NCBI GenBank assembly: GCA_025526995.1
Contig: JAHLKG010000005.1
Coordinates: 682,001-746,000 of the forward strand
Source: Powellomyces hirtus
Taxonomy: Eukaryota; Chytridiomycota; Chytridiomycetes; Spizellomycetales; Powellomycetaceae
Direction of reading: 5' to 3'
Length of the DNA: 64,000 nucleotides
The position numbers were made by a program, and so were the translations under genes. Under the pieces are notes generated by a model. That model saw only the letters and a list, made by a program, of their open reading frames with translations. It ran no database searches and was not told where the DNA came from. Every line of letters starts with the position of its first letter. The first letter of the stretch is position 1. This document shows, piece by piece, positions 56,968 through 64,000 of the stretch.

Positions 56968-58626
56968 TCAAGCCTTCTTCTGATCCAGCAACTGGCACAA
57001 GTCGGTCAACACATCTGCCGTTTCCTCTGGACTGGTGATCCAGACGGTGCAGCATGCCGTTCGAGTGGAGATGTCGTTTCCGGTTGACAAGAACTGAAGA
57101 GCTTGCATTGAGCTGTCGATTGAGAAGAATTTGATTGCCGTGGGCCACATACCTGGTCGCCAACGTGGAGGGTCTCGTCTCCTTTTGTGCCCAGGAATCC
57201 TTGCAACATCTGCACACCAATCAGCTTATTTCCAATGTCTACCCACACATCACTGCCACCGTTGAAGGCGCAGAACGGAATCGGCTCTTCACCAGCTCGG
57301 ATGAGTTGAGCACGTTGGTGGTTGTTCAGTCGACGCTGCGCTGCCAAGGCAAACTCGTCCTGGAAAAGGCATCCATAAGTACATTCTCGTGTACAATTTT
57401 GTCCATGCCTGCACCCACCAGTGTTTCCCTTGTCAGATGGGAGCCATCATTATGGATCACACCTATGGCACGATCTTTCCGGATGAGAGTGACGGAATGT
57501 TCCAGTCCCATCTCGCGGGCGCATTGCAGCAACGTCTCTTGCGCTACGTCGAGCAGTTCGGCAACCTTGGTAGCATTGTTAGCCCAGGCTTGCACAGACG
57601 ATGGTTGATACGCTGAAGGGTGGATATAACGCAGGTGCCCTGAGGCGCTCTCGTATCTGAAAAGATAGTTGCATTCACCACCTGCACAATCTGTTAGAGG
57701 AACACGTGATGCGCATTCGCATGGAAAATCTTCTCACCGAGAACGTAAAACTTCTCTAAGGCCTCTCCGGGGAGATTGGACGCCCGGAAGCCATCGAGCA
57801 AACCGGACAATCTCTTTTCGTATTTGGGTGCATCGCCCGGGTACCCAGCGGCGGTGACGATGGCAACGTACAGTCCGTGGCGAAGCAGGTGCACGATCAG
57901 CTTCACCAACTGCGAATCGCGTGCGAAATCCGCTCCGTCGGCATACAATGTCATATCTCCATCACTAAAAGTGAAATATTAGCAATGTTTGACTCGTCGA
58001 ATACGAGAATGCACACGTACAATGTAATCAGTTTGATAGTGGAGCCAATTGCCGTCACCTGGGCATCATTGAGGAGAGCACGAATGTCGTTGAAACTCGG
58101 TGGAACAAACCTTCTTGCTGCAATCGAACGCTTGGCATCCTGTCGCATGAAGCCCTCTTTCAGCGGAAGTGCCGTGAAGAAACGTCCAATAGAAGGGACG
58201 AGGGTGGAGAGTCGAGACAGCTCAAGCAGATCTAAGCGCAAGCTCTATATCAAAACCTCATGCTGATGTCCCCTCCATGACACCAAATTTCCTTACCCTG
58301 CTCCTGGTGGGCCATATGGTCTGCAATAAGCTCCTCAACGCACTGTAAAATCTCGCAGTAACGTTCGACATTGGCGTCCTTCTCAACCTCTTTGTTGGCA
58401 GTACGCTTGTCACCCAGCTTGCTACCTGAGGCTCCATACTCTTCGCTCGCAGTGCTTGGCCGAGTGTGCAGCACGAACGGCGTCAACAACAGAGACTTGA
58501 TAAACTCAATGAAGGCATCACGTTTATGGGCACTGTCAATGCAGCGTAAGAAGAGGAGGACTATGAAATATGCTTTGTGGTTATGTATTACCGTGTATGA
58601 TAGTTGATGCTATACAAGGAAGTCAT
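56968..58626 (-). CDS. ISN1: IMP-specific 5'-nucleotidase ISN1, with one apparent frameshift
   Basis: Hydrolyses IMP to inosine in purine salvage. Minus-strand exons are 58626-58592, 58532-58297, 58231-58021, 57964-57738, 57682-57419, 57359-57153 and 57093-56968, about 434 residues. The start MTSLYSINYHTRAHKRDAFI fits the family. The core has FVPPSFNDIRALLNDAQV, the HAD-like nucleophile motif ITFDGDMTLY, then VTAAGYPGDAPKYEKRLSGL. Further blocks are LIRKDRAIGVI, FCAFNGGSDVWVDIGNKLIG and GDQFLSTGND. In exon 5 the invariant GGECNYLF block and the following RYESASG segment are in different frames: five T (five A on + at 57660-57664) stand where four are needed. This could be a sequencing or assembly error, or an inactivating mutation. 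The rest of the gene is intact, which favours an error. Confidence 0.88.
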
Positions 58627-58910
58627 GTTTCTCGTCGTCTATTTTCTTTTTTTCTCTTTTGTGGGAATTTGCCAACAACACAACGAGGAAAGGTTGTCGC
58701 AAAACACCACCACGGCCGTGTCACTTTGTGACATTTGGCAAATGCAAATTGACAGGCTCTGAGTCACGTTCATCGTACACATAAGCTTATCTGGCCGCTC
58801 TGATTGGCTCTTGAACGCGTCTCGCTTTCGCTTATGTCAGGAATGTAGAGGTCGCGAAGCGCGACGGAGAGCGGCAACGAGCCGAGCACGGAACATCGGT
58901 GAAAGAAATC

Positions 58911-59516
58911 ATGGACTCTCTAGATGTGAGAAGCGCGAATGCGAAGCCTGGGTCTCCGAAGAACGAGTTGGCAGCAGTGATGACACAGGACCATTCTGAT
59001 GAGACATCAAATGCGAATCCCACTGGGGAAGACCGACATCCAGCTGATGAAGAAAAATCACCGGAGACCGGAGACGAAAGTGCCGAAGCGCAGGAGGAGC
59101 ATGGCTCGGCGGATGTGATTCCGAATAGCCATTCAGTATCGCCCACAAACAATGCAGAGTTGGATGAAACTGGCGATTCACAAGTGGAATCTCTCTCGAA
59201 AGCCCAGTCCACCACTGTGTTCCCCTCCGAACCACCACTGCCGAAAGCACCGTTAGATTTCACAACAGATATAGAGCTTCAATCTGAATATCTTCAGCGC
59301 AAAGTAAATGCGGCGACTTCTTATTTGTTAATCAAAGGTACAGACAGCTCATTGGCTTGGTTCTCCATCTGCTAGGAAGAAATCAAAGCTGCCCAAGTAG
59401 CTTACACCCAGCGACATCATGAACTCCGTGACATCATGGCGGACTACCTGCAGTTACTTTTACACAGGAAGCCACGAGATGTATATTCGTTTACGTCGCA
59501 GTATTTCACAATATGA
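58911..59516 (+). CDS. Small protein with C-terminal RIIa/axonemal-type motif
   Basis: Two exons, 58911-59303 and 59376-59516, give 177 residues. The first ~110 residues are acidic, Ser/Glu/Pro-rich and disordered. The C-terminal part is helical (KAAQVAYTQRHHELRDIMAD) and ends YLQLLLHRKPRDVYSFTSQY and then FTI. The KP-x-DV-x-x-F-x-x-x-YF pattern is typical of RIIa-like docking/dimerisation segments in ciliary proteins such as CATIP and RIIAD1. That suggests an axonemal protein, hence a flagellated zoospore, but it rests on one motif. I used the donor after CGCAAA at 59303; the later donor at 59337 would put the second exon out of frame. It is head-to-head with ISN1 (284 bp). Confidence 0.6.
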
Positions 59517-59651
59517 TCGTCTGCTATCGGCAAGATGCAAGAAGTGCGCATATCAAGGGGAAGCGATGAATTGCTCCAATTTAGTGGTACACATTGATAG
59601 ATACAAAAGGGTGATGCGGCAGTCCAATTCCGATGAGAAAGTCCGGAGATA

Positions 59652-62600
59652 TCATGTGGCCTTGTCGTTGAGGTCATGCGAGAAGATGCACTTGGCTCCA
59701 AAGCGGCAGGTCCCCTTTGGAAAATTAATGCACCGTTTGGACCCTCGTGCGCCGCGGCCACGATGACTCTGAAAGCCTCCACGTTCCGGGCGGTCGTATG
59801 GGCCGGGACGAGATGTACCACCCTGGTGGAATCCTCGCGCGGAACCGCCTCGGAAGTTCGGTCTTGGATGATTATTCGCGCGATCTGGGCTTTGAGAGTC
59901 GCCTTGGTCCCAACCACTTTTCCGCAATCTTTGCCCATGCTGATCAGTCGTCTGGCCAAACGGTTGCTGTTGGTTTTGTTGTGATGAATACCCCTGCTGG
60001 AATTGTTGCATTTGGGGACCGGCGTTTTGCTGCAATTGAGCTGGATTTTGCAAGCTTTTCAATAATTCGGCAATGTTATTGACGTTGGGCATTTGGTGCT
60101 GCTGCTGCTGTTGTTGCTGTTGTTGCTGTTGTTGTTGCTGCTGCTGCTATGATGATATGCATAAGATTGACATTGCACGTGTAGCGCTACTACGACACGT
60201 AACAACTCACCAGCAACAAAAGGGAAGCCAGATCAGGCTGGGCGTTCGGGGAAGGTTGTGAAGTCTTTGGGGCGGCGGATTGTTGCAAACCACTAAGCAT
60301 ATTGAGAAGGGTAGACATTCCCGTATTCCCTGCCGGCGCAGATGCGGGGTTGCCCAATTGCTGAGTTTGCATCCCAAGCAAACTCAGCAGACTGGTAGCA
60401 TTCGCGGCACCCAATGAATTAGGCATAAAGTTACTAGCAGGTGGAATGAAGGGGGCCTAAACGGGAAGCAAAGACATGAACACTAGTTTTCCGCGATTCA
60501 AGGAATTGTGACGCTACACTCACCACGACTGCTGATGGTGCGTCCCACAGAATAGATTTCGGAACTGCAGAAGCCACAACGGGTTCTTCTGACGGTTCCG
60601 CTGGTGATGGAGGGATGTGACTCTCCGTGTAGTAGGTGGCACTTAATACAGTTCTCTCTCGTTCTTCTTGAGCCTTCTCTTCCGTGGAATCTTTACCCCA
60701 CTCATACGTTGCTGGACCGTTGACAACTTTTCAACAAAAATCAGAGCCCATTAGAGACTGATTCCGGATCTTCTGTATGCCCAATGGGTAATTACCTGGC
60801 GGTGGGGCCCAATCTTTTGTTTCAGTAATGTCACGCTTGAACGCGCGTTTACCCTCCTCGCGATCGAAATCTCGTGCGTTCCCGTGTTGATGTGGCGTGA
60901 TGTTAAATGTATTAGACGTCTAGTATTCCACCGGTTAAAATTACAATAGAATACGAAGCAAAAGCACACCCTGTAGCATCTACCTCTTTCTCTTGACCAG
61001 GAGCTTCCTTTTCAAAGTACCGTATGGATACAAGCTTGTCTCCTTCAGCGAATCGAACTCTTCGTTTTTTGGTGGTTGAATCCGCACCCGATGCAGAGCC
61101 AGCTGCTTTCTCTGCGCGGTAACTGGGTATCTTGTCCTGTACGGGTAAGACAGGGGGACTGGGTTTCGCCGCAGGACTAGCGCGGAGGGGACACGTAAGT
61201 AGATAATCGACAAGTGTTTTAGAGCGCACGGACTAACTCACGTGAGGACCGCAGCGACGGCTGTGCTTGAAGGCGTGGATAGACCCTTGGCCTCTGCAGA
61301 TTTCGTAGGTACAGGCGCATCAGTCTTTTTGATCTTCGGAAGACTGGTGTGTGACAGAGATTTGAACAGGTCAAGGTCCGGTACGGCTGTTGGCTTGGGC
61401 TTTTCGGTTAGGATGTTATCGTTTTTCGGGCTGCTATCGTCCTTAGGAGGCTTCGCTCGCTTCATAGAAGTTTCTCCATTTTCCTGCGTGGGGGACTCCC
61501 TTTCCCTTTTCCGGTCAGCAGCCTTCTCATGCGAGTCGTCAACGGGCGAGACACTTTCTTTTGCCGGTTTCGATACCAAGGCTGCCCAGCTAGCCATTAC
61601 TTTCTCAGCGGCTTCTTGTATAGCTATATTTGCAAATGTTAATTGGAGTCGCTCGCAAATTTGAATAGGTAGGAAACGTACCTGCGCCCTGAGGACCGGC
61701 GTTCGATGAGGCAAAATGCTTGACCACTTTGCCCGTTTTGACTTCTCGAAGCTCTGCAACATCGACAGGCATTTGCTCCAGCAATTGAAGAGCAGCCACA
61801 GCAACAGATGCCACCACAGGATCCTCCATCCGATCCTTGGCCTGTAGCAGCATCTTTGTCACAATTTTCAGTCCTGAGTGTTTAAGGAAGCTTGTAGCAT
61901 CCGAATGTTAGAACGTGCGGAAAAGCTACGGAAAGAGTCTCCATACACATACCTTTTGAGGATCTTGAGATGGACGTGTGATGGTTTGTTGAGCACAGCA
62001 AGCACCCTAGCACGATCATCCCATTCTGACTGTGATCCAGCGAGCCTTGCGAACGATTGCACGTGCGCGACATCAGTCAATGCTCCTCGATCGTCCAAAA
62101 GCTCTCCAAGCGAATCCGTGAAAGACGGCATCTATTTCAAGGAGCGCGGTTAACATCCTTATAAGGTTGCATGTCGAATTTGAGCGGCTTACGAGTGCTT
62201 CTGGGGTTGGCGAGCGCGCTCCTGTCGGCACCGCGTCCGGGGACTGCTCCATTGGAAAGGTTTGCAACCGCTCCTCGATGGCCAAAGGCGGCGTTGGCGG
62301 AAGTTGCGGACTTTGGGAGACTGAGGCAGTTGCAGCTGGAGTTGGCGGAAGTTGTGGTATCTGAGAATATTGGGGATTTTGCTGAATTTGAGAAATCTGC
62401 ACGGTGTTATATCCACTGAAGGGGAACTGTGCATAGATCGGATAGCTCGCATGTCCAATCGCATTTGGTTGAGAAGCCATTGGTTGTTGTTGCAGCGCAT
62501 GGCTGCCGTTGACGTTGAGATCTATATTATGCTGCAGTGATTCGCTTCGACTGAACAGATTGGATCTCTCCGCAAACGTGGGTGGCATCATGCTTTGATT

Positions 62601-63714
62601 TTGGCTTGCCCCAGAGGATACGGTATTAAACATTGCATTTGCTGCACCACCTTGCGGCGCCTCACTAGATGGCTGATTCATATGTGCAGCGAATATTGCA
62701 GGAGAAGGAGAACGCATATCGAGTTGCGGAGTTGGCGATGACGCCATGTTCCCACCCCAGTCCTTATTGTTTCCTATTGCAAACATCGGAAGATATGAGT
62801 GTGCTGAGGATGTCAGCGACCCCGACAAAGTGGGCATAAGATAATTGGTCTGCGGGTTCTGATTCTGGCCGGCTGGGGTCGGTGGGATGCCGTGCGACTG
62901 TGATATGGAAGACCCAGGTGCAGCAGCAGGAGCACTCCAAGTGATTGGAATGCTAACCGGGGTCGGCGGAATATTGACAGTTGAAGCCGCCCTCTTCTTA
63001 TTGCCTCGTTCCCGGCTCCACCAATCCCTGATCTGAACACGCATCAAATTAGCGAAAAGGTGGGCGAAGCTTGTATTTAAAATGCAACAATTACTTGTTT
63101 CTCAGTCAATCCGGTTTGCTGCTTAACTTCTTTGCACTCTGCGTCGGAAAGCCGCTCGGTTATCGCGAACCGTTCTTTCATGATGGCTTTTTGTTCTTCG
63201 GTAAATTTCTTTTTAATCAGAGTTGAAGCTGCCAAAAGTGGGGCCTCATGTCAGTTTATGCTATTTGAATTACAGCCTCCGGCTTGCGCCTTGAAGGCGC
63301 CCTGGCCTTCCAACGCTTGGCGCATCAAAATTGAGGGCTTTTGCAAAATACGGTGGGAACCACGTTTTGTTCCGACGCATATCGCGACGCTTGCGCGGCG
63401 CAGCAGTCTACTTCACAGTGATAATTTAACATAAACAAGTCCTTACCAAAAGCAGGACCGGGTGTGGCAGGCCACATCATATAATTCTGTGGCAAGCCAC
63501 TTTCTTGTGTTTGGAATTGTGGAGCATTGGCCTGGGGAGGATGCTGAGGGTACCCCATTTGGGGGTAAGGGTAGGAGTTTGCTGCATTCATAGGATAGGA
63601 TCCAATCGGAACAGGGACAGCAGCAGGAGATTCTGACGGGACAGAGACAGGTGGTGACGGTTCCGTTGAGGCAGCTGCGTGCAAGTTCCTGGACTCGTTC
63701 TGCCAATCACTCAT
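59652..63714 (-). CDS. PNUTS/LUMINIDEPENDENS-like PP1 regulatory protein with homeodomain
   Basis: Minus-strand exons are 63714-63447, 63228-63095, 63032-62193, 62131-61953, 61890-61682, 61623-61242, 61176-60984, 60919-60796, 60726-60524, 60456-60211 and 60146-59652, giving 1090 residues. Domains in order: Pro/Gln-rich N terminus; homeodomain at about 91-150 (KKFTEEQKAIMKERFAI, recognition helix KQIRDWWSRERGNKKR); disordered Pro/Gln region. Next is a TFIIS N-terminal (LW)-like helical domain at about 415-560 (VHLKILKSFLKHSGLKIVTK). Then comes a PP1-docking RVxF segment at about 707-727 (KKRRVRFAEGDKLVSIRYFE), a Gln-rich region, and a C-terminal CCCH finger (C-x7-C-x5-C-x3-H, RCINFPKGTCRFGAKCIFSH). 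Animal PNUTS has TFIIS-N, RVxF and CCCH. Plant LD has the homeodomain and TFIIS-N. Both act with PP1 in transcription termination; a nuclear PP1-targeting role is inferred. Confidence 0.85.
60092..60146 (-). repeat. CAG/CAA polyglutamine tract
   Basis: About 16 consecutive Gln codons open the last exon of the PNUTS-like gene immediately after its splice acceptor. Length variation here would alter the protein without affecting its domains. Confidence 0.75.
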
Positions 63715-64000
63715 GACTGTCTGAAACCACCAAAGCTTCCGAGTGACACCACTGGCCCCACTTCTCAAAAGTTTAGAGGCTTTCTATACTGACAGATAAC
63801 TGTTATACCACGCCAAAGTTAAGAGGCCAGCAATTTTGAGCTTGTTCACAGGATGCACTAGCTCAATTGGCCCTCCGAGTCCGTTTTGAGTGTTTACGTT
63901 GAAGGGAAGCGCTTTGTCGGGACGTTTACCTTTTATATGGAGAGCGTGTAAACGGGGGTGCAGCCGGCAGCCGGTTGCGTCTGGCTGCGTTGGTTCTATC
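63715..64000. promoter_or_regulatory. Upstream region of the PNUTS-like gene
   Basis: 286 bp to the window edge. No further gene was recognised. It should contain the promoter and 5' leader. Confidence 0.4.

Noticed and set aside
57359..57420. A 23-nt intron in ISN1 (GTACTT to TTCCAG)
   Set aside because: A 59-nt intron with a GTGGGT donor at 57418 uses the same acceptor, keeps the frame and restores the conserved RETLDE-type sequence, so the ultrashort intron is unnecessary.
59304..59337. Later donor (AAAG/GTACAG) for exon 1 of the RIIa-like gene
   Set aside because: It would place the following helical exon out of frame; the upstream GTAAAT donor gives a continuous product.
60061..60146. 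CTG/CAG array as a possible CRISPR or satellite
   Set aside because: It is a polyglutamine-coding tract with no spacers, joined in frame to the PNUTS-like exon.

Overview
The window is nuclear DNA of a fungus. Almost every gene is broken by short GT-AG introns, mostly 55-75 nt, and the gene set is fungal: a velvet-domain regulator, the fungal IMP 5'-nucleotidase ISN1, END3, a septin, an Sds3-type histone deacetylase subunit, an Rds1-type ferritin-like protein and a complex I ESSS subunit. The C-terminal KP-x-DV-x-F-x3-YF motif of the gene at 58911-59516 resembles axonemal RIIa-type docking motifs. This hints at a flagellated (zoosporic, chytrid-like) fungus, but that placement is inference. 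Exon structures below were built by hand. Apart from the 5'-truncated velvet gene, every intron-containing model closes in frame with GT-AG introns, except ISN1, which carries one extra base.

Layout. 1-2058 (+) 3' part of a velvet factor; 2986-5252 (+) TPR/J-domain co-chaperone; 5399-6015 (-) SUMO; 6382-9306 (+) mitochondrial PPR protein; 10688-14545 (+) SulP/STAS/cyclic-nucleotide-binding transporter; 15075-22619 (+) very large low-complexity protein with a SAP-like motif; 24042-26219 (-) PNRC/Edc-type decapping activator; 27237-29102 (-) ANP32-like protein; 29449-30554 (-) Rds1-like secreted protein; 31625-32383 (-) F-box-like protein; 32834-34359 (+) tRNA-splicing endonuclease SEN2; 34799-35338 (-) unknown; 35527-36214 (+) complex I ESSS; 37087-38857 (+) GLTSCR1-domain protein; 39202-39685 (-) doubtful small gene; 39951-40624 (-) secreted beta/gamma-crystallin-like protein; 41377-44432 (+) aminopeptidase P with 19 exons; 44718-45870 (+) mitochondrial malonyl-CoA:ACP transacylase; 46179-49473 (-) TMF1/Sgm1 golgin; 49621-50797 (+) Sds3-like; 51021-51869 (-) ubiquitin-like fusion; 53116-53491 (+) TOM7; 53749-55532 (-) septin; 55828-56909 (+) END3-like; 56968-58626 (-) ISN1; 58911-59516 (+) RIIa-like; 59652-63714 (-) PNUTS/LUMINIDEPENDENS-like.

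There is no gene cluster with one shared pathway. Most genes are housekeeping: mitochondria (PPR, ESSS, MCAT, TOM7), RNA (SEN2, decapping activator, PNUTS-like), chromatin (Sds3, GLTSCR1, ANP32), traffic and cytoskeleton (TMF1, septin, END3). Several close head-to-head pairs probably share promoters: SUMO/PPR, F-box/SEN2, unknown/ESSS, TMF1/Sds3, septin/END3 and ISN1/RIIa-like. I saw no convincing tRNA, rRNA, transposon or CRISPR array. The most interesting locus is the last one: a single protein with a homeodomain, a TFIIS N-terminal-like domain, a PP1-docking motif and a CCCH finger, uniting features otherwise split between plant LUMINIDEPENDENS and animal PNUTS.
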